This document shows, piece by piece, positions 12,496 through 24,561 of a DNA stretch of 64,000 nt; within the stretch, counting starts at the first letter, position 1, and each line of letters begins with the position of its first letter. Source of the DNA: Orientallactaga sibirica (lineage: Eukaryota > Chordata > Mammalia > Rodentia > Dipodidae); assembly GCA_036365145.1 (NCBI GenBank), contig JAEOAD010000001.1, forward strand, positions 100,785,501-100,849,500. Reading direction: 5' to 3'. The notes under the pieces are model-generated. The model had not been told where the DNA came from. It saw only the letters and a program-made list of their open reading frames with translations, and made no database searches. The translations under genes were made by a program, and so were the position numbers.

Positions 12496-12800
12496 AGGTA
12501 GAGAGATAGCTCAGTCAGGAAAGCTCTTGCTATGCAAGCATGAGGACTTGAGTCCAGGGCTCACAGAAATGCCAGTGAATACCAGTAATCCCAGTGCCGG
12601 GAAGGCTGACACAGGAACATACCCTTGAACTTGTTGGCTAGGTAATATACCCAAATTGGTGAGTTCCAGATTTAGTGAGAGAACCTATCTCAAAAAAATA
12701 AGGAGTGATCAATTAAAAAATACACTTAATGTTGATCTGTGGCCTATACACACATGCACACACACACATGCACACGTGTGCCAGCATGCATCCACACACA
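12496..12800 (+). repeat. B4-type SINE
   Basis: It has the head 'gtagagagatagctcagtcagg', a B1-like middle (ccagtaatcccagtgcc, then gagttccagatttagtgagagaacc) and a 'gatctgtggcct' junction into a (CA)n-rich tail at about 12745-12800. Diverged but with complete structure. Confidence 0.75.
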
Positions 12801-14150
12801 TGCATGCTACAAACACACAAATATGTAGTGTAGTTTCTGGGGTATGTAGGTCTATATGGACTAATATGGACTTGAAGCAAAAAAGTGTTTCATGTAGAAA
12901 TAGAAATCATACACCTCCTACCTCCGTTTGTGCCAATAACTCCCTTTTTCCATCTCACCTATACCCTGCAGCACAGTGATATTCTTCCTGTCTTTGTTCA
13001 ATACTTGTCTTTTGAGCATAACATTCTTTCTTCTTCCAATATCTATCCCAGTTTATTCATGAAAATCCCTCTAGTTCTCTCAGATATACTAAGTCCCCTT
13101 GTCTTTACCCTCATGGAACTTTAAAAGTCATTGTGAATTTTGTCTACTTACGTAAATCCATTAGAGTGTAAACAGCTTGAAAGCAAGGAGGAAGCTCACC
13201 CCATGGCTTCATGTATTCTTACAGCTAACTATACACTTGTGTTTCTTTTTGTAATCAACAATATTTTTGAGTACTTATGTGAGTCAGCTAGACCCAAAGA
13301 GAGAAATTAAGCTTATACAAGTTACTAGCTGGAGTCTAAATAGAACTGGATGCAGAAACATAGTTATTCTTGGCATTATAATCATAAGGAAATTCCCTCA
13401 CTGAGCTTGATTGGCTTATCTCTAAAATGAAGATATTAATTCCTTCCCTTTGTGAAATATTATGGAAATGGAAGGCTCATAAATAAAATGAAATTACAGC
13501 TATGGGACTCTAAGACTTTATGCAGATATTAGTTGTCATTGACACATGATGTTATATATTTACAGAGGGCACAAGTTAATTGTGGTGTTTTAACACATAG
13601 GAGAAAAACAGAGCACATAAAGAAATATTGATTAAATGCACAGAGAAATAATACTGTACAATAGAAAGACAATACACACTATTCAGTACCTATAGACAAA
13701 TATGCATACAAAATAATGCTCAGAAAATGACAATTCAAAGCTATTCAAGATATGTACACTGTTGAATTAGTTAATTCTGTAAGAGACAAGAAAGAAACAA
13801 TCCCTGAGAGCTGAGGTGGTCAAGGGCAGCAGTATGTACTCACTATGATTACAGAACAATAGGATCCAAATGGAGTGGGAGGAGGTTGCTGGAGTTTCCT
13901 TATGGGCCTTCAAGAACTACTGCATAATTGGAAATTTCAGAGAACCCACTATACATCCTTAAGGAAAGTTCAGGACCCCAATTTATGCACAGTGATCAGG
14001 AGAGAATGACTGCCAAATCTGTGTAATGTCTAACATCCACATCCTCAGAAAATTATAATTTGAGCAATAGCATTATAAATGCTGACATATAATTAAAAAG
14101 TAGCTTTGGTTAAAAAAAATCATGACAAAGCTATAAGGTGGTATGGTGGT
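12801..14150. other. Unrecognised AT-rich sequence
   Basis: Nothing identifiable was seen. ORFs are short and without recognisable domains. Confidence 0.6.
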
Positions 14151-14990
14151 TTGAATTTAAATGTCCTCCATTGTCTGATGTGTTTGAATGCTTAATACTG
14201 AACTGGTAGTGCTGTTTGGAAATGTGGAGAAGCCTTTGGGAGGTGGAGTCTTGCTGGAGTCAATGTGTCACTGGGGATAGGCCTTAGGGTTTGTACACCA
14301 AAGTTCCCACTAAACAGCTACACCTACTTTGAATAATCCTGGGCACAAAACAACTGATTGGAATTTCAGTACGGAGAGAATGGAAATGTTGCAAGTCCAC
14401 AGTCAAATTATCTTGGGCTATCTTAGTCCCTTGGAATTCCAAGTAGCATCCATCTCTGTGCCTGACCTAACATCCTGTGACCAAGTAAGTCCTTTTGAAA
14501 CCTGTGCACAGACTGCCTAGCTTCCATCACACTGAAAGACAGGAATGTCATCAGATAGTATCTGAGACCAATAGCAGAGATTTCTCTGCTTTGCTAACCT
14601 GTCTACCTGATAGTTCCAACAATGTTTTTGAAATGTGCCTTAGCTTATGACATTCTTCTGTCCCAAAACTACAAAAACTCCATGAAATTGTTAGCACAAT
14701 AAAACATAGTATTTGGGGCAACCTGGCTCTTTGTTCCCAGGCCATGGTCACTTGTATTTGGCTTCAGAATGAGCTATATTTTATTCTATTTGAAGTTAGA
14801 ACTGTGTTTTGCATTGACCATTTTATGGTTCAGTCTTGTACACAGCTCATACTTTCTACTTCCTCCTGCTGGCATGAGATATGTCTGCTCCTGCCATATT
14901 TTCCCCACCATGATAGAATTCCTCTTGAAACTGTAAGGCAAAATAAACCCTTTTTTCCCCTAAACTAGTTTTGGCAGGGTATGTGAACTG
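14151..14990 (+). mobile_element. MaLR-type LTR interrupted by another LTR-like repeat
   Basis: The left part (about 14151-14330) begins tggtggtttgaat and contains 'ggaggtggagtcttgctgg...tgtcactggggatagg', typical of rodent ERVL-MaLR LTRs. The right part (about 14835-14990) has the matching 3' half (ccatgatagaattcc, then gtaaggcaaaataaaccc). About 500 bp of a different element lies between them (see the 14449-14812 repeat). The nesting implies that the MaLR LTR is older. Confidence 0.55.
14449..14812 (+). repeat. LTR-like repeat, copy 1 of a local pair
   Basis: Similar in order and sequence to 15048-15375: 'ctctgtgcctgacc...aacatc', 'ggaatgtcatcagatagtatctgag', 'tttggggcaacctgg...ccatggtcacttgtatttggcttcag'. 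The late portion resembles the polyadenylation/U5 region of rodent ERV LTRs. No terminal TG...CA was fixed. Confidence 0.5.
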
Positions 14991-15047
14991 AAGTTCCTGA
15001 AAAACTTAGCTGTGCTCCTCAGAAACTGTAGGCATTTATTGTTCACT

Positions 15048-15375
15048 TCTGTGCCTGACCGAACATCTTTGTGACCATCGAGTGATGAAGTGAAACCTTT
15101 TTGGAATGCATTGACAGAGCACAAGCTTCTAACATTCAGAGGCTAAGAATGTCGCCAGCTACTATCTGAAACCTATGGCAGAGGTTTCCCTTCTTTGCTG
15201 TAACTTGCTCCCCTGATATTTCACCAATGCATTGAAAAGTGCCTTGGTTTATGTCCTTCATAAATTTATTTAATACATTGGAACATTGTATTTGGGGTAA
15301 CCTGGATTTATATTCATAGGCCATGATCATTCATATTTGGCTTCAGAAAAAAAATTCTTATTTTCTTTGAGATGA
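15048..15375 (+). repeat. LTR-like repeat, copy 2 of a local pair
   Basis: Direct repeat of 14449-14812 in the same orientation, about 600 bp away, diverged by roughly a quarter by eye. It lacks a stretch around 'cttctgtcccaaaactac'. It may be a second LTR of the same proviral remnant or an independent insertion. Confidence 0.5.
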
Positions 15376-16513
15376 GAGTTGTGTAATTTGTATGAATATA
15401 TATTTTGTCCCAGCAATGAAAAGGCACCTGCTACATGTGGGTAGCTAGATAAATAGAAGGTTAAAATGGCTCACATTTATCTATTTCTGATATCATCACA
15501 GACTTTCCCTAAACAATCCCATCTACCTGCCCTTTAACTTAAGGCAGTTTGTGGCTCTGGATTATGTTGGGCGGGCAGGGTGTGCACCACGGTCATTCTT
15601 CTTTCCCTGCCTCCCTCAGGGCTGATCCTACTAACAATGAATAGGGATGGGTTTTCTGAAAATTTTAGGTAGTCATTGACATGCACAATCCAAGCCAAAG
15701 GGCCAGGATGAAACAGACAGTGGTTAAAGATCTGTGCCAAAATGTCAGAGCTATGTAAATCAGATCCCATCACCGGAGCTGAGTGAGGATTGTTCATTGT
15801 TGGATGAAATGTTTATTTTGCTCCAAATCCCCCTTACCAATAAGATGACTGCCAAACTCTTTTGTTCCCTACTCTCCAATTGCAGACCTGAGACCTCCCT
15901 CTCGGCTGCTGTCTGATCTGATTGGCATTCCAACTCTTTCTGGGATAGCTGTATACATAACAAAAGCATGGAATACTGCTGGGGTCTTCTGTTTACAGCA
16001 GACTTCTTTCCTGCAGTCATTGCATTTGTCAATAGCTCACCTGGAGACCTGAACACAATGAATAAATATGGATTTCAGAGAAAAAGAAATAACCAGAAGG
16101 AAAAGTTTAAAACAAAGTGCTATTCAAAAGGAAAATAAAAGAATTTATTGCAAGCACACTATCCTAGAGGGCTATCAAAAGAAAGATCTTGAAACATAAA
16201 GGAAATTATGAAAGCTGCAAGATTAACAGAGAATAAAAATAATACAAAGTGAAATCTAAGAGTAAGTACAATCTTGCTGAGTTTTCTAAGTTATGTTAAA
16301 AAGCAGCATTTGTAACAGTTTCTGGTGTGGGTATTACTACAGGAAATATTTAAGGTAAATATAATGTAAACACAGTATAAATAAGTATAAATACTTAAAT
16401 TAAATATAAATAATATAAAGTCAGTGATTTGAAAGGAAAGAGGTTTTCTATATTCAAACAGTAAAAATTCAATAATAGTGGTGAATTATAGTAACTATTA
16501 AAATGTCCATCCA
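15376..16513. other. Unrecognised sequence
   Basis: No gene or repeat family was recognised. It is AT-rich, especially 16100-16500. Confidence 0.55.
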
Positions 16514-16768
16514 GGGCTGAAGAGATGGCTTAGCTGTTGAGGCACATGCCTATGAAACAAAAAAAACTCATGTTTGAATCTCCAGATCCCACATAAGCCA
16601 GATGCACAGTGATGCAAATGTGCAATGTTGCATATGCACACACACAATGGGGGCACATGCTTCTGGAGTTCGTTTGCAGTGGTTGAAGGCCCGGACAAGC
16701 CCATTTTCTCTCTCTCTCTCTGCCTTTTTCTCTCTCTTTCTCAAATAAATAAATAAGTAAATAAAATT
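16514..16768 (+). repeat. tRNA-derived SINE with CT-rich body
   Basis: It has the head gggctgaagagatggcttag, the B-box-like 'gtttgaatctcc', 'cataagccagatgcac', 'ctggagttcgtttgcagtgg', a (CT)n tract and an (AAAT)n tail. This is the commonest SINE of the window and the best clue to the host lineage. Confidence 0.9.
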
Positions 16769-16856
16769 TATCCAAAGACTAAAGATAAATCCAGTTGGAA
16801 ATGTTAAAAAAAAAATAGGTAACACAGCTTACCATATGCTCAGTGCTTGCTTTGAC

Positions 16857-17988
16857 TGAGGCAGTCAGGGTGACTGGGCCCCCCAAAAAACAGTGTAAAT
16901 AGCAGGAATGTTTCTCGGCCTGCCCTTGCCATGTCCACTTTGCTAGAGATCAGACAAGAATCTGACTTCTTATCTTTTACCTAATCTGTTTTTCCATAAA
17001 CAACCTGAGTCCCTCTCTGGGAAGGAATTCACCTTTCCTACAATTAAGGTTTAAATCTGATCCTGGAATTCTGTCCTAAACTTAGCATCATAGCTAGTCT
17101 CTCCTTGAGCCAGCCCCTAGTCCAGACCATTCAGACCTCTCTGAGGCTCACCCGAGCCTGACGGTAAAGCCCACCACACTAAGATTATATAGAGATATCC
17201 TTACCAGACGGGCAAGTCCTCTTCTTGGCTTTGCACTTATTCTGGATTTCCAGGTCCCCAGTTTGGTAAATCCCACTCACTTCTGCCCTGCTGGGCTGGG
17301 ATAGTGGGAGGACCCTGACCCCTACTCTCACCCCCTCCTGCCTTCCATATGGCCAGAGCTCACTGTACTTTTGTACTTTAAATCTAAAACCCCTTTTTAC
17401 ATTTCTTTCCCAGACCTATGATTGACTCTGATATTGGCTCTCAGACCACATGAGTGTATCCATTCTCCCTCTCCCTCATATTCCTTATATTCTTGGATAA
17501 AGATATAACAATGTAACAATTATCCTTCTCAGACACTCAACACATACCAAAGCAGAGATCCAGAGGTTCCTAAGAGCTCATCACTGAAGTATACTGAAAG
17601 CACACCCACCACGGGTCAGGGAATTTTGCAGAAGAGGGGGCAGAAAGATTGTAAGAGCTACAGGTTGAGACGTCCTACCCAGAGCCATCGCCCTCCCCCC
17701 CCCCAAAATAACTGACTGCTTCTCTCACAACACATAACCCACAAGCCCATTGGGAATACCAACAAGCCCACTGAGGAGGGACACTAGCAGAACAGGGAGA
17801 GGGATAAGGGAATAGATGGTACCAACACATGATGTATCCATATTAAGTATGTCTGTAATGAAAAAAATCAGCTAAAATAATAACTATCCTTCTCAGTTTT
17901 GTTTTATCCTAAGTCTTTGGTAAAAATAGACGCCAACTCAGAGTTTGGAGCTTAAGTACTTTCTCTGAACTTCTAAAAGCCCATTACA
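16857..17988 (+). mobile_element. Solo ERV LTR interrupted by an L1 fragment
   Basis: It begins tgaggcagtcagggtgactgg and ends near ...ccattaca. It matches the LTR at 38539-39269 and, on the other strand, the LTR at 45893-46514. Shared blocks are gactggacccc, atctgacttcttatct, cacaaacaacc, 'cacccgagcctgac...aagattatatagag' (promoter-like) and the U5 'gtttgg.gcttaagtactttc'. An L1-derived piece splits it at 17533-17876. No internal retroviral sequence adjoins it, so it is solo. Confidence 0.65.
17533..17876 (+). mobile_element. L1 3'-UTR fragment inserted in the LTR
   Basis: It is flanked by near-identical repeats (attatccttctcag ending at 17532, and actatccttctcag after 17876). It ends in an A-rich tail (gaaaaaaatcagc...). 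Its body ('gggtcagggaattttgcagaagaggggg' type sequence near 17615) is shared with the L1 3' pieces at about 37725 and 60500. Confidence 0.6.
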
Positions 17989-18186
17989 TATTTGGAGGTC
18001 CTACTGAGATGCTGAGAAGGAAAGTTATGGATGATTACATGTTATTTAGCTTCCATTTAAAAATTAGAGCCTTGACTTGACATAGCTGACTGCATGCTTA
18101 GTGCTTGTTCTGAACACACATTCCTACTTATTTTCCAATTTCACACCACCACTCACTCTTTAATCACCTTAAATTCTTTCTCTTAA

Positions 18187-18410
18187 GCTGGAGGGAGGGA
18201 TGGCTTAGCAGTTAAGGTGTTTGCCTGCAAAGCCAAAGGATCCAGGTGCAATTCCCCAGGACCTACTTAAGCCAGATGCACAAGGTGGTGCCTGAGTCTA
18301 GTGTGTGTTTGCAGTGGCTGAAGGCACTGATGCACTGATTCTCACTATCTGCCTCTTTCTCTCCCTATGTCTCTCTGTCTCAAATAAATAAATATATTTA
18401 AAAAAAAAAC
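18187..18410 (+). repeat. tRNA-derived SINE with CT-rich body
   Basis: It has the head gctggagggagggatggcttag and the tail caaataaataaatatattt(A)n. It is flanked by ctttctctt duplications at 18176-18184 and 18412-18420. Confidence 0.9.
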
Positions 18411-18420
18411 CCTTTCTCTT

Positions 18421-20513
18421 GATTATATAGATACCTATTAAGACAGACCAGGAGGACCTAACCCCTCTAAAGTTATTTGGATGGAAAGTAAGCTTTATTT
18501 TAAAAGGTTTATTTTTTTAAAAAATGGTTAACTGCATGTTAACCGTTGTTCATGTTGATGCAAAACACAGCTATTGCTTCAAAGGGACTAGGATATTGAT
18601 ATGGATTTGGATCTCCACAATGATGTGGGAAAGAGGTTGGGTTCTGGACTTAGAACTCCCTAGGCTTATAGCTCTCAGGCCTTGAGTTCTTGTCCACATT
18701 AAAAAAAAAATCAAATAAATACAGACACTGAAGGTTTTATTAAGAGAGGTGAAGTAAAAGAATGCCCCCAAACCAAAAGGAATTCCTCTTCTCCCAGCTA
18801 GGCTGTAGGGAGAGGGAACGACTGGGGGAACATCTCTCTCACACACACGGAGGCTTAGATCAAGTTCTTATATTAATTAGTCATCCAATTAGGATAAGTC
18901 TCATTGTCAAGTTCCAATATATATGAAGGATCTTGATGAGTTGTTGGACCCAGGAGGAATGCTGACTCAGGTAGGGCCTGCCCACAGGAGCTATGCATGC
19001 AGAAAGTTCAAGAAGAAACCAAAAGTGGCTCCTTATCACCATCTTGGATCTGACTGGATTTCTAATCTCACCAGAGCAATGTGGCATACATGTTCCTTTG
19101 GGACAGTCCCTAGCTGACTACCCACCAGAAAAGTTACCTGGCTCCTAATCCTTATCAATAGTTTATTCATGAGCCAAATAAAATTCACTATAGCCCAAGA
19201 ACATGGGTCTGGGTTACCGCAAAGAACATATTACAGTATGGAGAAAATGAAATTCTTACAGTTATAAAACAAAAGAAAGTTATAAATGAGGGCTCTTTTA
19301 AAGTACATTGATAAAAATATCAGACTGCTTACAGCAAAGTGGTAAAATCTCTGTTTTAGGTTTCTGATGCTATCTAATGACTTTCTTAGCTTTTGTTTTT
19401 GTGGGAGCTCATTGTCTGCTATGAGAATACATTCTAAAGGAGTTTTCCTCATAGTCACAATGATGTTTGGACAGACACAGAGATGGGAAATGAATGGTGT
19501 TTGAGGAGGCTAAATGTAGGCTAAGATAATTTGGCTCTGGATCTTTAACATAGGGAGTCTCAACAATCAGGGTGTTCTAATCATTCAATCAGCTAATATA
19601 AATAAAAAATTAATTATAAAAAATAAGAAAAAATTTTAAAAAGAATCTTTAACATAGAATTGTTTTTTGTTTTATTATTTTTTTCCTGGGCACACTAGTT
19701 CACAGCACCCTTCAATGACCACCCATCTCCTGCTATTGTAGCTGTTAAAATTTACAGCTTCCTTCCCACCATTGGCATTGTCTTTTCAAAGCTTCTGTTT
19801 TCTCACTTTCCTGGCCATGAATCTTAGATATGTGTATATAAGTAAGAGAGGTCTATTATCAGTATACATCTTCAATTTTTGGTGTTTTTTTTTGTTGTTG
19901 TTAACAGTGTTTTGAAGTACATATACTTAGCAAAGTGCACTAAGCAAAGTATGCAGCTTGATAGAATCTCAAAAGCTAAAGACAATAGTTCAGCCCATTG
20001 TCAAACAAGAAGCCACACACCAGCATCCCCTCAGGGTCCTTCATCCTTTAGTCCCTACTGGTAATGACACCTAACCTCAGGTAGCTGCTTGCCCAGTTTG
20101 TATGCTTTATATAATTGAAATTCTATGACATCAATACTTCTGTCCAGATTTTCTTATCCAAAAATGTGTTAATAATTGTTACCTGTAGTTTCATATAGCA
20201 CCTCCTATTATCTTATTATTAGCTAGTCAGATTTCATGATTTACTACTATGAATCCAATTACCTTTTAAACTAAAATTTTACATGATTGCAATTTGTTGG
20301 GAAATGAACTGATATGGATAAGGGTCCTAGTTAATAGTGATACATCCTGTTACTGCCTAACATCCTTCAACCTTGAGATCTGGTCCAGGTTACCATGCTG
20401 TATTCAGTAGTCTGTGTTCCTTCTGTTCCTATTTCTTTCAGTGGTTTCTCAATCTTCCTGTTTTGATAACATTGACACTTTGAGCACTAGGCAGATTTTT
20501 GAGTAGGTGTGAT
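18421..20513. other. Unrecognised sequence; possible reversed LTR at 18.72-19.22 kb
   Basis: No gene was recognised. The block at about 18720-19220 reads on the minus strand like an LTR ending (cctctcttaataaaacc) and is GC-richer than its surroundings, but boundaries were not found. A very AT-rich stretch lies at 19590-19640. Confidence 0.4.
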
Positions 20514-21415
20514 AGTTTGAATGTATGGTACCACAGAGTCGGGGATTTTTGATTAAACTTCATACTTGAACTCTGTTGTAGATAGTCTCAGGTCACTGAG
20601 ATGAACTTTCAAACTGGGTACAGTTATGGAGGAAGGGATTTTGTAAAGATAGAGGAGAAGTTCCATAATGGCAGAAGAAGCTGGCCTGCTTTCACAAATC
20701 CAAGCAGAGAGCGAAAAAGCACAAGCAAGCACACTTCAGCAAGCCCAGGCAGAAGTCAAGCACTTTGCATATTTTAAAAATATTTATTTATTTTTATGTA
20801 TTTATTTGAGAGAGGGAAATAGGCAGAGAGAAAATGAGAATGGGCATGCCAGGTCTTCCAGCCACTGTAAATGAACTCCAGATGCATGTGCCACCTTGTG
20901 TGTCTGGCTTACGTGGGTCCTGGGGAATCGAACCAGGGTCTTTTAGCTTTGCAGGCATGTGCCTTAACTGCTAAGCCATCTCTCCAGCCCCCACTTTGCA
21001 TATTTTAAGACTAGAATTCCAAATCCAACGCCACACCTTAGGGCTAGACTCTAATCTGCCCTCTTCCAGCCAGGTGGCTACAGATCTAAATTGCAAACTT
21101 TAATACAATCCTGAATATATTGGGGAGCCATCCATTCAAACTACCACAAGCTCCTTGCAAGCAGACCCCTGCACCAGGGGGCATGTCATTGGGGGTGAAT
21201 CTTGGAGTCCAGCCCTAAGGTGTGTGGAGACCTGTTGTGCTCTAGTTGTTGGTGTTTGCTGTCTGTTTGGTGGTGGCTTCCTGCTATGAATTTGTGCTTC
21301 TTCCACCATGGATGTTGTTCCCCTTGAATTTTCAAGCCCAAAATACACCCATTCTTCCCACATGCTGCTTCAGATTGAGTATTTGTCCAACAACACAAAA
21401 CTGACTACAACAAAA
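20514..21415 (+). mobile_element. Nested, oppositely oriented MaLR LTRs with a SINE
   Basis: Outer pieces on the plus strand (20514-20575 'gtgatagtttgaatgtatgg...' and about 21150-21415 'gtcattgggggtgaatc...cctgctatg...ccaccatggatg') look like one MaLR LTR. Between them, about 20575-21150 reads on the minus strand as a second MaLR LTR. Its reverse complement starts gtggtagtttgaat and ends ctgagactatctac, matching the plus-strand LTR at 24562-24945. A SINE lies inside the inner element. Three insertion events are therefore stacked. Confidence 0.6.
20777..20991 (-). repeat. tRNA-derived SINE with perfect target-site duplication
   Basis: Reversed copy. It is flanked by exact 16-base repeats cactttgcatatttta (20761-20776 and 20992-21007). 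The well-kept head and B box (aatcgaaccagggtc on the plus strand) and perfect duplications suggest that it is the youngest event in this nest. Confidence 0.95.
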
Positions 21416-23235
21416 GGACAGCCTTCTATTGAGGTCATCCACAGGGTTATGTGTTTAGAGGAGGAAACTTACAGTGGGTAATTTTCCATTTTCATTTTTT
21501 TGATAGTATGGGTATGGATACAATCAGTATGAATATTAGTAGTGATCACCCGTCTGAGATAGGGTTTGTTAGGTTTCTCTACTAAAAAAGCTCCCTTGGG
21601 GTTGGTAGGGTGCTGCTTAGAAAATACAAGGCTTTGCATTTTTTCCCCAGTGCCCATCCCAAAATAATATTCCATTTTCGCCCCATCCACACCATGATCC
21701 TTACAAAGAAGTTATTATGCTCATACTCTATACTCAGGAATAAGAGCTTTGCTCACCACCTTGAGGAGGAGACAATATTTATATAAATTATTATAATTAT
21801 TCTTTTGAAAGACTTGCTTATTTTTTCTATTCAAGCAGATACATGCATGAACATTTTTTTAGTAGGACTTTGTTTTGATGCTCAGATTATTGCTATTCTG
21901 GCCATCAAGAGCTCTTACTTGGTTCCATCATTCTTTGAAATGTTCTCATTGTAGTGGTTTATTTTACTACTTCTTTCCTTTTAAAAGCACTTTGTTAGCA
22001 TAATAACAGGTTATCATGGAATTGGTAATTTGAACAGAATTTGTTGACTCAAAGCTCTGGAAGCTGAGAATTTCAAGATTAAGGTGCTGACACTTGCTGA
22101 AGTTGTTCTCAGCACATAACCAGGAGGCAAAAGACAGATAGGCAACAGTATATGAACATGAACCTACTTCTGTGAGGTCTTTCTATAAGGGTCATTTCAT
22201 AATGGTAGTGAGCACTTCATCACAGTCTTAAATCATCACAATCTAAATACCTCCCACTGTGAGGCTCCACCTCACGACAATGCCATGTTGAGGACTGGTT
22301 ACCACATAGGACTTTGGGAGATATATTTGAAGCATAGTACTGATTTCATAGTGCTACAAGATACTCATCAGGTATCTTTTATGTTTCCAGTCCAGTCTGA
22401 CTGAGGTACATTCTCCAAGAACTCTAATTCTCTTCATTAGAGAAAAAAACCAAAACCTTGGTGGTAGATATGCTTGTTACTATAGTGTTAGTGACTGAGA
22501 AATAAAACAATAACCTATGGTTAAACAATTCTACCTATAAATAAACATCTCTATACTAAACTAAACATGAATTCATCCTGATATCTCCAAATCTAATCAT
22601 TACATGCTTCATTTTAGCCTGCCATTCTTACTTATCTGTCATCTATAAGAGCAAGAAACAGTGATCAATCAACGTGCTAAAATTCAAATGGATAAGGATA
22701 TCCTCTATTAGCATACTAATTATACTTCTCTTCTTTTAAAAAGGTGATTGCTTTTCAGTATACACAATACATTTTTAACTAATAAAGTGAATCTTCAAAT
22801 GAAATTTTGTTTCATTTACAGTACAACCAGCTTATACTATTCTCATTTCATCCCAAATGACAATTTCATTCAGTTAACCTATCAGCATGACTACCTAGTC
22901 CATTACTATTATTTTTGCTCTCAATAGGCAGCTATCTTAAGTAACAATTAATAAAGGTATATATTATTTTACCTATTTTATCTTTTCTTTTACATCTTTC
23001 CATTCTCTATGTAAATCTGTTTCTTATCTATGTAATTTTCTTTCTAAGAAAAAAATTCTTACAGTATGTTGGTTTTATAATAATTGTCTTTTGTTGGTTT
23101 TATAAAGATTTAAATTTATCTTTTAAATTATCTTTCTAGTGCCCTCTCAAATACTCTAAATATTTTATGTCATGATATCCTTTCTTACATTGTCACAGAT
23201 GTAAATTATGTTGTAATTTTCATATCTGTTACTCA
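21416..23235. other. Unrecognised AT-rich sequence; possible old MaLR piece near 22.05-22.33 kb
   Basis: No gene was recognised. At about 22050-22335, 'atacctcccactgtgaggctccacctc' and related text resemble the reverse strand of MaLR-type LTRs, but too diverged for a firm call. Confidence 0.4.
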
Positions 23236-23571
23236 TGAGTTATTATAGTTACCTTTATGTTACTGAGACAAATCACCTGAACTGAGCAGCTTATGGTAGG
23301 AAAGAGCTTGTTGTGGCTTCTGTCTTGAGGGGAGCTTCAGCATGGCAGGAAAATGATTGTAGAGCAGAGAATAAACAGAATTTCTTGCCACAGAAGGTGG
23401 AAAATAGCAGCAAGAAAGTGAGTGAGATCCGGTGAGAGTGAAGCTGAGCTCCTAAGCCCTCTCAGCAGCACATCTCAAACCAGCCAAGTCCTACCTCTAA
23501 ATTGTCTGCATCTAGGGACCCACCATTCAAACACATTAGCTTATAGGATACATTTGATTCAAACCATCACA
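23236..23571 (-). mobile_element. MaLR-type solo LTR, reversed
   Basis: The reverse complement begins tgtgatggtttgaatcaaat. It contains 'aagctcccctcaagac' and 'ccataagctgctcagttcaggtg', and ends 'cagtaacataaaggtaact'. This is the order seen in the other MaLR LTRs of the window. About 335 bp. Confidence 0.6.
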
Positions 23572-24177
23572 TGCAGTAAAGTTGAAGTTTTCTCCTTCTG
23601 GCTTTTTCATGATTGCTTTCTTCATTTTTAATTTTCTGTACTTTGACTTTGTGATGTAAACAAATCAAAAGCTTTTGTTAATGTGTCTACCTTTGTATTC
23701 TCTTGAGTTTGATACCGAGTTTACTGTCTGCCACAAATTTTGAAAAGTTCTTAGACATTATGACTTAAAATACTTCTTTATTTAATTCTCTCTTATTACT
23801 TGGCTAATTTAAAATATAATTTAAAAAGAGAGTTTGAAAAAAAAGTACCCTTTAGGGGGAATAATGCTGCTCCCAGAAGCCATAGGTTATTAAAAGAAAA
23901 TCTCTTAGTGTCAGAAATAGTAAACCTCCCAGTGAGTTTTTGGTCAGGGAAGCCACTGAGACCCCAATAAAAAGAGGCTATCGTCAATGCTTTTAGATGT
24001 CCACCAAAATCAGAAGGTAAGATCCTATTGCTGAAATGACTTGATGAATTTACAGCACACTGAATAGTGAAGCTGAAATAGAGCTGAAGGCTCCTTCTCT
24101 GCTGGCCAGCTGTCAAGTGCTAGAAGGTACTATGCATTTTACTAGGTAGTGAAGAGAATCATCAAAAATCTAAGCAT
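23572..24177. other. Unrecognised sequence
   Basis: No gene or repeat was identified. A 106-codon minus-strand ORF (23796-24116) has no recognisable domain. Confidence 0.5.
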
Positions 24178-24395
24178 GGGACTGGAGATATGGCTCAGCA
24201 GTTAAAGGTGCTTGCTTAAAAAGTCTACCTACACTGAGTTAATTTCCCAGTACCCATTTAAAGCCAGATTCACAAAGAAGCACATGCACCTGAAATTGGT
24301 TTGTAGTGGCAAGAGACCCTGATATGCCCATTCTTTCTCTTTCAACCTCTCTATCTCTCCTTGCAAATAAATAAGTAAAAGTAATTTTAAAAAGA
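24178..24395 (+). repeat. tRNA-derived SINE
   Basis: It has the head gggactggagatatggctcagcag and the tail gcaaataaataagtaaaagt. The flanking aaaaatcta / aaaagatctta look like decayed duplications. Confidence 0.85.
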
Positions 24396-24561
24396 TCTTA
24401 GAATGCAGTGGATGTTGTAAGATACACAACCAATCAGCCAGGCAAAATTTGCCCACAGATGCAATAGCAATAGTGACATGACTGTTAGAGGGGTAACCAA
24501 CTTCTCTTTATATGCTCTATGAGATGGCTTACTCTATGAGAAGGAATTCATGCATAGTACG

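Noticed and set aside
16514..16600. tRNA-gene-like A and B boxes in this and other SINE heads
   Set aside because: They are parts of SINE copies with bodies and A-rich tails. None folds as a complete tRNA with anticodon arm as judged by eye.
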